A DNA stretch of 64,000 nt from NCBI RefSeq assembly GCF_036850765.1, contig NC_089495.1, positions 24,458,875 through 24,522,874 of the forward strand, in the 5' to 3' direction. Position numbers and translations under genes: made by a program. Shown here piece after piece: positions 46,238 to 58,769 of the stretch. The notes under the pieces were generated by a model that saw only the letters and a program-made list of their open reading frames with translations, was not told the origin of the DNA and searched no databases. Origin of the DNA: Saccopteryx bilineata. Lineage: Eukaryota; Chordata; Mammalia; Chiroptera; Emballonuridae. Position 1 is the stretch's first letter; every line of letters begins with the position of its first letter.

Positions 46238-46987
46238 CAGTGGTAGTCAACCTGGTCCCTACTGCCCACTAGTGGGTGTTCCAGCTTTCATGGTGGGCGG
46301 TAGTGGAGCAACTAAAGTATAAATAAAATGATAGATTTAACTATAGTAAGGTTTTTTTTGTTTGTTTGTGTGTTTGTTTTTGTATTTTTCCAAAGCTGGA
46401 AACAGGGAGGCAGTCAGACAGGCTCCCGCATGCGCCCGACCGGGATCCACCCGGCATGCCCACCAGGGGGTGATACTCTGCCCATCTGGGGCATTGCTCT
46501 GTTGCAACCAGAGCCATTCTAGCACCTGAGGCAGAGGCCATAGAGCCATCCTCAGCGCCCGGGCCAACTTTGCTCCAATCGAGCCTTGGCTGCGGGAGGG
46601 GAAGAGAGAGACAGAGAGGAAGGAGAGGGGGAGGGGTGGAGAAGCAGATGGGTGCTTCTCCTGTGTGCTCTGGCTGGGAATCAAACCCGGGACTCCTGCA
46701 CGCCAGGCTGACACTGTACCACTGAGCCAACTGGCCAGGGCCTATAGTAAGTTGTTTTATAAAGATTTATTCTGCCAAACTTAGCGAAAATCTGACATAA
46801 AGTACTTGGTAAGTAATTATTATTATATGCTTTAACTTGCTGTAACTCTGCTTTATAAATTTTATAAAGTAAAGTTACTTCCCTACTTTATAAATCACCA
46901 TTACTGTGGAACCGGTGGGTGGTTAGAAAATTTTACTACTAACAGAGATACAAAAGTGGGCGGTAGGTAAAAACGTTGACTACCCTG
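46238..46987 (+). mobile_element. non-autonomous hAT transposon interrupted by a SINE
   Basis: It starts cagtggtagtcaacctgg and ends (read inward from the right) cagggtagtcaacgt, both followed by ctaccgcccac-type subterminal words. Exact 8-bp target duplications ctttaggg lie at 46230-46237 and 46988-46995, the hAT signature. Without the nested SINE and one copy of its duplication the element is about 350 bp. No transposase is encoded, so it was mobilised in trans. Confidence 0.9.
46351..46741 (-). mobile_element. full-length tRNA-derived bat SINE (Rhin-1-like), nested in hAT
   Basis: Complete minus-strand SINE: A box as ccactgagcca at 46719-46729 and B box as ggaatcaaacc at 46677-46687 (both reverse complement), the tRNA-unrelated GC-rich body, and a (TTTG)n/T-rich tail at 46351-46389. 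The target duplication ctatagtaag is exact at 46341-46350 and 46742-46751. Both polymerase III boxes are close to consensus, although the B box has a cga-to-caa change. Confidence 0.93.
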
Positions 46988-46995
46988 CTTTAGGG

Positions 46996-47104
46996 TGTTA
47001 AACAGACTGAGAACTGGCAATGCTGCCATTCGGATTCATCATGATTGTGGGTGTTTTGTTCTCTACAAAAAAATAATGTGTGGAAGGAATAATAGACTTT
47101 CATC
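46996..47104. other. unassigned noncoding DNA
   Basis: Nothing recognisable. Confidence 0.35.
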
Positions 47105-47320
47105 AAGCATACGTGATTGGAAGCTGGCTTCTGCTACTTAACTATTCTGCCCCAGCTCTCTAAATCTTATTTTGTTTGCATCAGTTAAATGTAAACAACC
47201 ATCTCACAGCCTTACTGTGAGGGTGAAATAAAGGAATTTATCTTATTTGTCAGAGACAGGCTTTAGCAAATACTGGTTGCCCAGTAAATACCCAATAAAT
47301 GCCTGAAAAAGTACCTTTGT
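47105..47320 (+). repeat. MIR-type ancient SINE
   Basis: 'ctggcttctgctacttaact', 'acagccttactgtgagggtg' and the 3' 'gcccagtaaatacccaataa'. Confidence 0.65.
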
Positions 47321-49589
47321 GATTTACCCCTCCATGAACTTCCTGTTTGTATTTTTTACCCACCACACATGGTTTTCAAAAAGTTCTGTCTGTGGATCAT
47401 ACTTACGTTAAAATTGTTTATCCTCTTCTGCATTTTGCATTGATTAATACAATTAATCTTATTAGGAATAGAAAACTGTTAGTCAATTTTCTAAAAAGTC
47501 ATTAAATCGAGTACCTATTAAGTACATACTCTATTCCAGTGTTGGAATCAGGAAATACAACAATTAAGGATTATTTTTGCTATTGCCTTAAAGGAGCCTT
47601 ACAGTAGTCTCATCTGTGGATCAAAGTTACCAGGCAATGTGAAGTTAGCCTTGTATTGCTGAATGGGGAGAGGTTCAGAATCTCAGGGAACACAAGACTA
47701 GCTCCTGGCTCCATCATGATGGGTTAAAGAAGAACATCAGGTACCAAGTTGAGTTGTAATAACTCCAGTAGTTACAGTTCATCTATACAGTCTTATCTAG
47801 ATAAATTCACAATTATCTTTAAGCTTCTTTGAAATATCACAAATAGGCTGCTGGCCCCAACTGACACTTAAAAAAGTCTAGGAATGCAGAGAGTTGAGCT
47901 GAGCAGCTACCATTTTAGAATATGCATGACCCAGGTTTTGTGACGGGAGAGTCAGAAGGGAGAATGACATATTAGATTTTCCTTAGTAACACGTCTACTC
48001 TGACAGTGTTGCAAACTAATTCAAATGAAAAATCACGGGAGATTTAAAGTAAAGCATCACTGGGAGTGATGAGGAAGAGGCGAATTTGGTGGGATTACTG
48101 ACGACAACCTGGATGGAGAATGTAAAAGAGAAGATATCTGCAGTGCATGGATCCAGTCAATGTCATTGTCCACTTTTAACACTTGTGGGACTGTCGTGTA
48201 TTTATTCCAGGCTATTCTTTATGAGATTGGGGTCCTTCCCTGACTGTTGCTGAAGCCATGGGAACAAATGAGTTCACCATGGGAATGAATTGAGTTCTCA
48301 AGATGAAAAAAGAGGAAGATTTAGAATGAGACAGTAAGGGATATTATGCAAAAGATGAGGTTACTGAGAATATCCATTTTTCTTCTAAACCATTTCTTCC
48401 AGCATCTTTGGACAGCTGCAGCCTTTGGACAGCTTCAGATGGAAAGCTCTTCCCTCTGATGAATCTTGATCATCAAACCTGGGAATTTATTTTAGTCTGT
48501 TCTTCTGAATCATGTTAGATTCCAAAATAATTACCTTTAGTTTTCCCAAATCTTTATTCTTGGGAACCTTCCATAATGATTTTGCTTTCTAGTCTAGAGA
48601 GTTACTTTTGATAGCTCTTTCATTGTCAAATAAGTGGTAATTTTCAGAGTACTATACTCAAGTTCACCTGATGATCAGAGCCTTTTCAATTAGGAAGCTT
48701 AGCCCCAAATACCTGGGAACTCATTTTTGCCTTGCCACCCCTGGGCAAGGGAGTGTATCTAAAATCATACCTATGCACTTTTATAGTAAGATTGAATAAA
48801 TATTACAAGAGAAGGGTGGTTTTCTATTCTCCAAAGGCAGTTATAACTTGTACTTCTATTCCTTCTCTTTTATCTTTGTTTGTTTGTTTCTTTAGCTATT
48901 TCTCGTTAGTAGGTATGTAATACTTTGACTCTCAGTGAAACTTGAGCAATTATTTTCAGTCCTTGGAATTTTTTATTGTTTCAAGAAGCAAGACTTGAGA
49001 GGATGGTTTGAATTAAAAGGTTTGTGTGGGTTTAAATGAAAACTAACATGATGTACTCGGAGTAGCAGAGTCTACTACATTTAAATTGGTTGAGACAAGC
49101 AGACTTCACTTTGGAAGTCACTATAAATCAATGCGATAGAGCAAAATAACATTTGCTATTCCCTTGTTGTTCCTTTCTGAAGGGTTCAGAAAATTGGAAG
49201 AGACTCCAAATCACTGCAGAGAAAACATATTGGATCCTAGAAAATATTTTAAAGAGCTGCATCTTTTTGCATATTGATGTTTGGAACTTTATACCCAAAT
49301 TTAAAGCTGTTTGTCCAAGTAAATATATCTTGCTCTCCACAGTATTAAGAAGAAATAGATTTATTTGACTAATAAATGAATTCATTGTCACCACCTCCTA
49401 ATTTAAATAATTATTCATCTGGAATACTTGTTTTAGCTTTCAAAAAAGTAGTATCTCACTTATTTACAGATAGGTTATGCAGACTATGAATGGTGTAGAA
49501 AAAAGAAGGAGGGGTATATTACTTCTTCTAAGATAGTAAAAAAATATATATGGACAGAAATATATCAGAATTACAAATTGATTTATTCA
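47321..49589. other. unassigned noncoding DNA
   Basis: About 2.3 kb without a recognised gene or repeat. The stretch 47800-48500 is unique-looking. Frames such as 49128-49394 on the minus strand have no recognisable domain. Confidence 0.35.
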
Positions 49590-49775
49590 GAATGCTATGG
49601 TTAGGAGCATGAACTGGGGTGTCGTGGCTCTTCCATTTAGTAGCTGTGTGACCTTGGGTGAGTTACATTACTTCTGTGAGCCTTCCTTTTCTCATCAGTT
49701 CAATGGGAATAGTAATGGTAACTGCCTTTGAGGTTGAAGTGAGCATAAATGAGATAGTATATACCAACCAATCAA
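49590..49775 (+). repeat. MIR-type ancient SINE
   Basis: Strong MIR match: 'agctgtgtgaccttgggtga', 'gagccttccttttctcatca', 'caatgggaatagtaatggta'. Confidence 0.85.
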
Positions 49776-49984
49776 TCAGAGAGGGATGAGACGATGTGTT
49801 CTGGCTTCAGCAGGAATATTTCTTATTCAGAATTAAATGGAAGGATGCTTTACTTCACAGAAAGAGAATATCCTTGCTTTTCCAACTGAGATTTCAATAT
49901 GGTTAGGGAAATAAAACAAAGTGGAAATTAGGAGCTAGGAGATTCCAAGATTTAAAAACACTTTAAAGAATGCACAGTGTCAAC

Positions 49985-50190
49985 AGTATGGGGATTACCA
50001 GAGGGAAAGAGGGTAGAGGGAGGTAGCAGAGGGTAATGGGGGGATAAATGGTGATGGAAGGAGACTTGACTTGGGTTGGTGAACACTCAATATAATATGC
50101 AGATGATGCATTATAGAATTGTACACCTAAAGCCTATATAATTTTATAAACCAATGTCACCCCAATAAATACAATAAATTTTTTTAAAAA
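49985..50190 (+). mobile_element. L1 3' UTR tail fragment
   Basis: 'agtatggggattaccagagg', 'ggtgatggaaggagacttga', 'aattgtacacctaaagccta', 'ccaatgtcaccccaataaat'. Same tail type as 23660-23805 but better kept, ending in an A-rich run. Confidence 0.75.
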
Positions 50191-50349
50191 AGAATGCACA
50201 CTTTCAGCTGTGCAAAATGATCAAAACTTTCGATGAGTCATAGTGACCCATCTGGCACATATGTAACAATACATAAGTTTGAGGAGTGCTGCAATTAAAC
50301 TTGCTAAGGTAACAGACCTCCACTAGTGTTATGTTTGGGTTTAGGTTTC
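50191..50349. other. unassigned noncoding DNA
   Basis: Nothing recognisable. Confidence 0.35.
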
Positions 50350-50960
50350 AGATATCTTATCCATCACTGTGTCATTCCAGTGCGACATTATGGAGGCATT
50401 GCTCAGAGGCACTCAGCGTTAGCATGCATTTGTGGAGTATCTGAATGAAAATCCCAAAGCTGGTTACTAAGAGGTTTTGAAACTCAAATTCATCTTCAAA
50501 CTGCATTGGGATAGCTCTCAGAAATGAAATAAATGACTTTTAATTTTTCAGTCATAAAAGTTATTGAATTACCCAAGTTCAGTGAAGAGCTCTCGCTTTG
50601 TAACCTTGCAAATTGCCCTGATTAGTGAATAAATTAATTAATGTTCCTTATAAAGAGGTGCTCAGTGATGGTTTGGAAAATCACTGAAGGGCATGGGGAG
50701 AAAATTGAAGCTTGGAATAAATGACCTACAAGTGACCTTCAAACTGAGATTTTTGTATTCTCAAGAATTTTTTTTTGCTCTCATTTAGCGTCCAATCCAA
50801 TCCCTTGTCTAGGGAATCAATTTGGATTAGAGGAAATTTCAAAAATACCCAAGCAATCAATATCTAATTCATTAAGTCCTGTTTCTACCCAGGCCTGCTG
50901 AGTATAAGCCTGGCACTGCCTGCCATTTCTCTTACATTCAGGCACTTTGGGAAAAGAGCC
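50350..50960. promoter_or_regulatory. candidate conserved noncoding block
   Basis: Repeat-free AT-rich sequence with several TAAT cores (taaattaattaatgtt at 50630-50645) and no coding frame. Enhancer-like in character, untested. Confidence 0.2.
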
Positions 50961-51401
50961 ATCTTTTTAAGATCTATTTTCTCACTGTAGCTTGGAAGCT
51001 ATATCTATATAAAAAGAGTTGACATACTAGGCCTAGCGTATTAAAATCTTTCCTAAGAGAATTAATGGAACTTTGAGAAGGTTCATTTATATTTAAAGGA
51101 GAAAAAAGACAAAAGTATCCATGAACACAGCAAATCATGTAGACAGTGAAGAATTTAAGAAATTTTTGAAAAGGGATGCTTGTTCTTATATTCCTAGTAT
51201 CTTCTTCTTTGACTTGGAGGGATGTTCTAGAGCTCCAGCTGCATGTGTTTTCCCTTTCCCTAAATAAAGAAAAAATTCTAAGATTCACTTTTTTTGGAAT
51301 TGATGGCAATTACCTAAGAATATTGCCCTGAAAAGTTCTGTAGTGGCCAGTGATGACCCAGATCATAGGTTGTAACTACAAGCTATGTCAAAGAATTAGT
51401 A
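50961..51401. other. unassigned noncoding DNA
   Basis: A minus-strand frame of 111 codons (50974-51309) has no recognisable domain and is probably chance. Confidence 0.35.
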
Positions 51402-51723
51402 GCCTCTCCAGGTGGTGGCACAGTGGATAGAGTGTCGGACTGGGATGCTGAGGACCCAGGTTCGAGACCACAAGGTCACCAGCTTGAGTGCAGGCTCAAT
51501 TGGTTTGAGCAAAAGCTCACCGCTTGGACCCAAGGTCGCTGGCTCGAGCAAGGGGTTATGCCATCTGCTGAAGGCCCGCAGTCAAGGCACATATGAGAAA
51601 GCAATCAATGAATAACTAAGGTGTCACAAAGAAAAACATGATTGATGCTTCTCATCTTTCTTCGTTCCTGTCTGTCTGTCCCTATCTATCCCTCTCTCTG
51701 ACTCTCTCTCTGTCTCTGTTTAA
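51402..51723 (+). mobile_element. full-length tRNA-derived bat SINE, plus strand
   Basis: tRNA-like head with A box tggcacagtgg at 51416-51426 and B box ggttcgagacc at 51459-51469, then 'aggtcaccagcttgagtgca'-type repeats, 'tatgagaaagcaatcaatga', and a pyrimidine-rich tail with (TCTG)n and (TC)n at 51660-51720. The approximate flanking duplication aattagtag / aatcagtag (51394-51402, 51730-51738) supports the insertion. The only SINE of this window on the plus strand. Confidence 0.9.
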
Positions 51724-51738
51724 AAAGAAAATCAGTAG

Positions 51739-52974
51739 GTTCATTTTAGCAAATATGAAAATGAATCCTTCACTTTTTATCCTCATGCCCTAATCAACAA
51801 AATGCATCAGCTAAATAATTTTGTTTTTGTATTTCAAGTGGATAAATTGTGCTTTTACATTATTATTTTTAATTTATGTAGTTTGAATATCTAAAATTTA
51901 AATTTCAGGTTGCCTTAAAATACATTAGTTTCTCTGGGTACAAGTAATATCTTAACAGTTTATGAGCCAATAAAATCAGTTATTATTGTGTAGTCTCAAT
52001 TAACCTGTGGTATATGAAATAGATTAACATTTACACATGTATGCTGAATTTCAAAATCAAAATAAAGTGAGCCAGTTTTTAGTTATGCCAGACAAGTGTA
52101 TATCACTCCTATTTGCTAAAGAAATTGTTCATTTCATCCTCAAAGGTGTCATACATGGCTCCTCTGTTCAGCTTTGTAATTTCATACATTTTGTGATTTC
52201 ACTTTGCAACCATCAAATATGATAAAATCAAACAGTTTGTGCTTTTATTGTGTTTTCCACTGTCAAAGTTAACCTGTCTGTAGCTTAGTAAACCATAGGC
52301 TGCCACAAACATTAGGAAAATCATTGATTAAGAGAACTTGGCCTTAGGAGTGATCTTCATAACCTATCTCTAGGTAAGTCATGCTATTTTAATAGGTGAA
52401 TCATCTGAAGGAAATGCGTTCAGATAGATAGCCATGGACAAGTTTGACTACACACTAGTAATGGGTAGAAAATGTGTCAAAAGAAACAGATTTTTCATAT
52501 TTACATATTCTGTTTTCTAAACAGACCACTGGTTGACTGTGATGTAACCCTACAAGTGAGTAGTAGATGCTATGTCAAACCGCAAACCCCAGACTTCTGC
52601 CATGGACAGCAGGATAGATCAGATTCGGAGATGTCTGGCTTTCTAACCCACATGACCACTGGACTGAAGTTTGTCATGGTGAAGCACAGGAAAAATAGCA
52701 GGAAGATGGAGAAGGAAGTCTAATCACTTAGTGTGTATATATGGGATGCACAGTGTCTGTGAAAGTGGACAACAGATGCCAGTAAGGATTCTACATCATG
52801 GAAATCTAGGAAGACACAAGAAGGTGCCCCGGTAAGCAGATGAAGTAACAGAGTTGCAGTCAGGCAAAGCAACAATATTAGAGAATTTACTAGAAAGAGA
52901 AAGAGCTCTAGAATAGGACTGCAATTTAGTGGATAGACTTTAGTGTCAGCTGAGTGATTTTCAAGAGCAATGCT
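51739..52974. other. unassigned noncoding DNA
   Basis: AT-rich until 52460. The stretch 52525-52723 is a less AT-rich open frame after a splice-acceptor-like ttttctaaacag, but no donor, neighbour exon or domain supports it. Confidence 0.3.
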
Positions 52975-53115
52975 GCACCCTGTATTTTCATGATGAGGAT
53001 ATAATATCAGACATAGTACTAAGAGCTTTAGAGACTTTTTTTTCTCCTAAAATCATGAAGTTTGTACTAATAGTATTATCATTTAACAGATGAGGAAACC
53101 GAGCCACCTGAAAGT
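52975..53115 (-). repeat. MIR-type ancient SINE
   Basis: Reversed MIR end: 'cagacatagtactaagagct' and 'catttaacagatgaggaaac'. Confidence 0.65.
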
Positions 53116-54633
53116 TGTTACTACCCAGTCATGGTGATTAACATGATACTCTGTTGGGCAGGTATAAAAGTTTTGTCTATGACATATTTGAATAAAGCCA
53201 GGCCACATCTGAGATTAAAACAAAACAAAACAAAACAAAATAACATGCACAGGCAAAGGCTCCATCATTAGGGCCAAAGCACAGTTCAAACTGGGGACAG
53301 TGGTAGAGTTTTTGACCATGAGCTCATTATCATCATTTTTGGCCAAAGACAGAACTGTTGCTAGAGACTGGTGAACAGCTGGGTACCTAGTGACCATGAC
53401 TAGAAAGAAAAGGAGAAGAGGCAGAAAAATGTAAATGTCAAAAAAAAAATAAAATAAAATAAAAACTTTCAGGCCAAGCATGTAGTGGGTACTTACAAAA
53501 TGTTTGTTAATCAGTAAGTGAAACAGTGTTCCACATTTTTAAGGAGCTGTCAGTCTCAAAACTGTTTTTGGTAATAGATAACGTTTACTGCAAGTTCAAC
53601 CAGTTGTTCCCAGGAAAGTGCTGTGGTCTGGATTTGGTCTGTTTATTCAGGAGTGGAGATTTACTTTTTACTCTATGCTCTTTTGTATTGTTGTGCTTTA
53701 TTTTTATATTTCATCTTTAAAAATACACAATAAGAGAGAGAGAGATCCTTTTCCCTTTGTAACAGCCGGGTTCCTGTGCTTTCCCAGCATACCTACATCT
53801 TGCCATATAGGAATTTCGGAACCTAAACCTCAGAGTTTCAGGATGCCTAATTATGATATTTTTCCTAGACCTGCTTTATGCATTCAGGAACAATAATCTA
53901 TCAAAACCATTACAGTTGGAGGCATATTTATCATTGTCTTTAAAACTGTCTTTTTTTAAAAAAAAAATGCACAAGAGTTTTTTTTTCAAGAAACTTAGTA
54001 TGAAGACATTTAATGGTCAGTCCAAATTAAAAAGAGAAATTCCATCTTTGAAAGTTGCAGGCTACTGGTCTGTCACTTTGTCCCATTATTTAAAATTATG
54101 TCTTCATATGTTCTAGATATTTCCCCTAATATTGATAATTACAGTTTTCCCCCTACAATTCACTGCACAGTGCTTCCTAAGGGAGTTGCACTTCAACCTT
54201 AGAAGCCAATTCTGAACTGCATTTTATTATTGAATATATCTAACACATTCTCAATATAACAAGAATTGCCTCTGTATATTATGTTGAAGTAACATAGGTA
54301 GGTGGGCTATTATTAGTAGGATTGAGTAAATGATGATACTGAAGAAGATTCATGAAATATTTGAACAAAATTGCAGTCCATACCCAATTCTCAATGGTTG
54401 TTTTTATAGAGCATGAAATCAGAATCAAAGCGAACTCTGGTTCTGCCCTAATGGAGAGGAACAATGGCACAAGTAACCCTAGACCATGGATAATGCACAT
54501 GTATTTATGCTTGGCTTTTCAAGGAAGGTTGTGATAATTTTCACAGCACATTGCTCTGCTAATTATGTTTTGTTTTGGATTATATTGCATTCAACTTGCA
54601 TGGAGTGATTTCATGATTATTTGCTATCTGATA
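53116..54633. other. unassigned noncoding DNA
   Basis: Contains (AAAAC)n at 53218-53241 and (AAAAT)n near 53441-53465. No gene or named repeat. Confidence 0.35.
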
Positions 54634-54641
54634 GGTTAGAG

Positions 54642-54968
54642 CAGTGGTCCCCAACCTTTTTTGGACCATGGACCGGTTTAATGTCAGAAAATATTTTCAC
54701 GGACCGGCCTTTAGGGTGGGATGGATAAATGCACAAAATAAAATTATGCGACCGGCGTAAAAACTGTGGTATTTTTAAATATAATTGTCGAACTTACGAT
54801 ATTTATTGGGCTAAGTTAAAGGAGGAGCGAGCATGTCCTCATTATTCAGGCTGTATTTAAATTTGTTATTCTGACAATGGTTCATGTTATTTATTCTTTC
54901 TCTGTGGACCGGTACCAAATGGCCCATGGACCGGTAACAGTCTGCAGCCCGGGGGTTGGGGACCACTG
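54642..54968. mobile_element. non-autonomous hAT transposon, intact ends
   Basis: The 327-bp element starts cagtggtccccaacc and ends ggttggggaccactg, a perfect 15-bp inverted repeat. Exact 8-bp target duplications ggttagag lie at 54634-54641 and 54969-54976. The subterminal word ggaccgg occurs at 54670, 54701, 54906 and 54928, and the 12-mer ccatggaccggt is found near both ends, the sort of repeated site that hAT transposases bind. The many unmutated CpGs suggest youth. No coding sequence. Confidence 0.95.
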
Positions 54969-54976
54969 GGTTAGAG

Positions 54977-56129
54977 TGAGTGCCAGCAGTGTGTTGGAAA
55001 ACCAGGCTGTGGATGACTCTCAGTAAGTACCGTACGGAAGGGATGGCCCAAGAAATAGAAATGGTCTGACAGTGGGCAGATAGCTTCAGAACCTCCGTTG
55101 CATAAAGTTATTTCTCCTCTGCCTCCTGCTCGACCTTTCTCGGCAGCATGGAAGGTAACTCCAAAGAAAAGAAGCCTTAAGTTTATTAGCACAAAGACTT
55201 GGTGATGAGAAGTTCTTAGACCTTGGTGGCCTCGTTCATTGGAGTCAGAAGCAATATGAACAGTCAGGTGTAACACCAACAACCTGGGTGAAAGCAAGGC
55301 AGTGTATCAAAGTCAAGTAGCAAGGAGAGACGTCTTGTTGAGTTGTTTTCATAGGTCCAAGCAAGACACTTACTGAAAGGTTTAGTGTGCAATCAGGCAT
55401 CCACAATTCCACAAAAACCAGAGCCCAGGTGAGGAAGTGACAAGGAAGCAGCCAGATGGCCTGTGTAGCGGCACAAAGTGGCAGTAAGAAAGGGGTACTA
55501 CTGCCGGGGCAAGATTTTACTGTAGCCAAGAAACGCCAGTGCCAGGGCGGCCCCGCCTCCCCCGCCCCAGCCTAACCAGTTAGAGCCGAAGAGAAAAGAA
55601 AACATGACAACAGGAAATGACCAGCCACTTCTTTGGTTAAAGACAATGCCCAAAGCACCCAAGTACCATCTTTAAGACACTAGTCATGGTTGTTAAAATA
55701 AAACTTCAAACCCTCCAGGAAACATCCCCGTGTTGAGAATGTTAGGGGGAATGAAATATTTGTACGGCAGGCCCTGCCTGGCTCTGCCACGTGAAGGCTC
55801 AGCTTTCGATTTCCATTCTTTCCAGTGCTGGGGACAAGGCTGGATCTCATCCCTGGGGTCTTCAAATCCCTTTGAAAACACTGGCCAGTGGAGTATCACA
55901 TCCACTGCCTCCCTTTTGTTGATCTCCTCCGGTACAGTTATGATAAAGAGTTTCGAGCTTTCAAACAATATTGAAGAGCAAAAACAAAAATAAAATGAGA
56001 TGAGTAAAAGTAAGTATATGTGTCAACGCTAAGATAACTGTAGTTTAGGTTTTCGGGGGCTGACCCTGAGGAACTGTTCCTGGCTGTTGGGAGTGCTGTG
56101 TGGAGCCGGGCTCAGTAAGTAGGAACGCT
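54977..56129. other. unassigned, moderately GC-rich DNA
   Basis: A GC-rich stretch lies at 55540-55570 ('gggcggccccgcctcccccg'). Overlapping short frames occur on both strands without recognisable domains. No gene or named repeat. Confidence 0.3.
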
Positions 56130-56720
56130 GTCATCGATTTGGCCAGCGTCTGCATGGGCGCACCAAAGGGGGGCGCTGACAAATGGGCTTCATATTTGTC
56201 AACCTTCATTCACTGCACTCCCGAAGAGCCAATATTAATTAAATACCGCTTTAGTTTTGCTTGCTTCATCATGTAGTCATTAGAATGCACGTGCCACAGG
56301 AGCGGAAACCCTGACTGACTCGTTCGGTAGCATCCACCGCACGCGGGGCATGCGAGGTGCTCAGCCCGTGCTTGCCTGACTTCCGAGGTTGCAGGTGCAT
56401 TGTCGAACAGCAGGGCAAGTGGTTCCTGGGGTTTGCTGAAGCCCGGAAGCCTCCGCATCCTGTAGTTTTCTCTCTGTATAGTGGCATCAGATGGGGCACC
56501 GGTTTGGAGATTGAGGGAGATGGCCCTTCTGCAGCCAGCTGGCATAATAAATGTGGCAGCTGACAGAGTGAGAGGCTTTTCTCCCATCTGGGAAAAAGGT
56601 GTTATCGGACAGGCTCACCTTGTAACTTTATGCTTACTGTCACCGGTGTTAGAGGGGTGACGTCTGCTCAGGGCATTTCCACTCCTCCTCAGCTCTCGCT
56701 GCAGCTGAGCCCTCTCTCCG
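56130..56720. promoter_or_regulatory. candidate conserved regulatory block
   Basis: Repeat-free and CpG-bearing. It holds ttaattaa at 56235-56242, two CAGCTG E-boxes 21 bases apart (56536-56541, 56557-56562) and a CRE-like tgacgtc at 56658-56664. Of all unassigned blocks here this looks most like a regulatory element. Motif occurrence alone does not show function. Confidence 0.28.
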
Positions 56721-58769
56721 TTCCTCGGTGTTGAACCTCGTCAGAGTTGTCATGGTAGCATCACCAGCGAGTGGATCCCAGCCCTTGGTGATTCCGGTGT
56801 GGAAAGGGTTTCCCGTGTCGTCTGTTCACCCCATGTGCTATCCCTACCATCTGTTTACTTTTGGTTTGGTTTTTCTGTAATTGAACTTTTTATAACACAT
56901 GAAAGTACTGTTGATTTCTTTCTCTCAAATCTGTAATATTTCTTACTTAGTATATTTTATAACCTCAGGAAACATTACATTCTATGAATTTAATACCAAT
57001 ATCACCTTGGGATCATTTTTTTTTAAAAGCAGTAAAAGCCTTTTTATTCATGTTTCAGATTTCAGAGGAATTCAAAGCTTTTTTTTTTTTTTTATTGAAG
57101 TTAAGGCATTTCATAACTATGTCAGGCTTCTTTGAGGGAGAAGTTAACTGATTAAACACCAGCAGATCCTGGAATGTTTGATGCTACTGATCTCAAAAGG
57201 GGCCCATCTAAGGCACACGCCACCTCAGCACATTCTGCCTGATACTACTGCCTTTCCTCTCCTCGGCGGTGACTGCTTCTAGGCAGAGGTGGAAGCTCAT
57301 TTTACAGGACACTGAACACCCAGCCGCTATGTGTACCCATTCTTATCCCTGTGAAAACAGGCTGATTTTCTCCCTCTCTGCTCTTTCCCCTTCCACAGAG
57401 AGAAACCTTGTTTACTTTGTTTTCTAAGTTTCTTATTTCAAAAAATGTCAGTAAGGCAACAATAAACTTTCTCTTGAGAATTGGCTTGTCTCTCTCATTT
57501 CTGCCAGTTTTTTAAAAGTGTGTGTGTGTGTGTGTGTGTGTGTTTCTGAGGTGGGTGGTGGTAATGGTGTGCATGACAAGGATTAGTCAGGCAAAATCCC
57601 CCTGCATTATTACTACCGTTTTCTTGTTGTACAATGTAGGCATGGGCAGGTGAACTGATACTGTCTATACCTAGCATGTCTGTGATTCACTGGATTGTTT
57701 GCCCTGATGAAGCCTACAGAAAATAATTGACAAAACAGATATGCAGCAATTTCATCTTAGGGCTAATACTAGTACACTATGAGTGGCTGTGAAGCGTATC
57801 TTTCAAACTTTTATGATTTTATTGCCCTGGCTTTAAAAAAAATACATGATCTTATTTACTTCCTAATGAAAAAAATATTAATTTATTCTCCACAGGGTTC
57901 TGGAAATAACAAACTTCTCAGAAAATTCAGATATAGCTTATGACCATTTTCAGGTTGTAGTGGAGAAGGGCTAATGAAATCTCTTCAGTTTTTCAAATGT
58001 TAGTAACTTAAATGGTTTCCAAGTCTTCGTTCTGTTCAGTTCCATTTCCTCGTACCCTACAGACATAGCTACCTTCTCTGTATCTGGGCTACAAATAAAT
58101 GATCCATGACCTTTTAATAATATAGGGTAGTCTGGCTGTCATGTGAAAGTTAAGGGCAAGGGTGAGAACAGAGCTCTTGCAGGCAGCCTAGGAAGGGTGA
58201 CAGACCTTTACGGCAGCCCCCAGATCCCTCGAGTAGAGCGCAGGATTGGCTTTGAGCACAGGTCACATGACCTTCCGGCAGCAAACACAGATCAACAACC
58301 AGTTTCACCTCAGTGTCCGCTTTGCTCTGCTTCGGCCCCCCACCCGGCTTGTTACTTCCCACTGCTGTGAGGGGCTCTGGAGCTGCAGCTCTGCTCTCCT
58401 ACCCGCCGCTCCGTGTGAGCAGTGGTTCGGTATAGTTCTCCCCATTGTCTCGGCAACCTTGTCAGCATCACCTTAGAGACGTACAACCATGTCAATAACC
58501 TAGAATGCACCTGTTTCTTTTCCTCTCATGCTTATACATTTAAATATGCCTATTTACATGCATATATATATGCATATATACATACATATATACACACACA
58601 CCATATATATAGGCACGTTGGTCATTGTTTATTTTAAAAGTTGAGATCACAATACACACATTTTCTGCATTTTGCTTTTGTCATTGCATTTTATCTGGCA
58701 GAAATCACTCCAAATCTAAAGGAATAGTTCTAAGTCATTTTTACACTCAATTATTTACTTTACTACTTC
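56721..58769. other. unassigned noncoding DNA
   Basis: A T run at 57081-57093, a (GT)n tract at 57519-57543 and a TA-rich tract at 58561-58612. The part 58140-58470 is GC-richer with overlapping short frames. The 150 bases from 58600 resemble a decayed old repeat of unknown family. Confidence 0.3.
57519..57543. repeat. (GT)n microsatellite
   Basis: Twelve GT units in an otherwise unassigned stretch. Confidence 0.95.

Noticed and set aside
46337..46730. Minus-strand frames of 125-129 codons
   Set aside because: They lie entirely inside a SINE. The GC-rich SINE body is open by composition.
51402..51475. tRNA gene
   Set aside because: The A and B boxes belong to a SINE head. The body and tail follow directly and a tRNA cloverleaf is not complete.
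52525..52723. Open frame preceded by a splice-acceptor-like ttttctaaacag
   Set aside because: Weak pyrimidine tract, no donor site, no neighbouring exon, no domain. Chance is likely.
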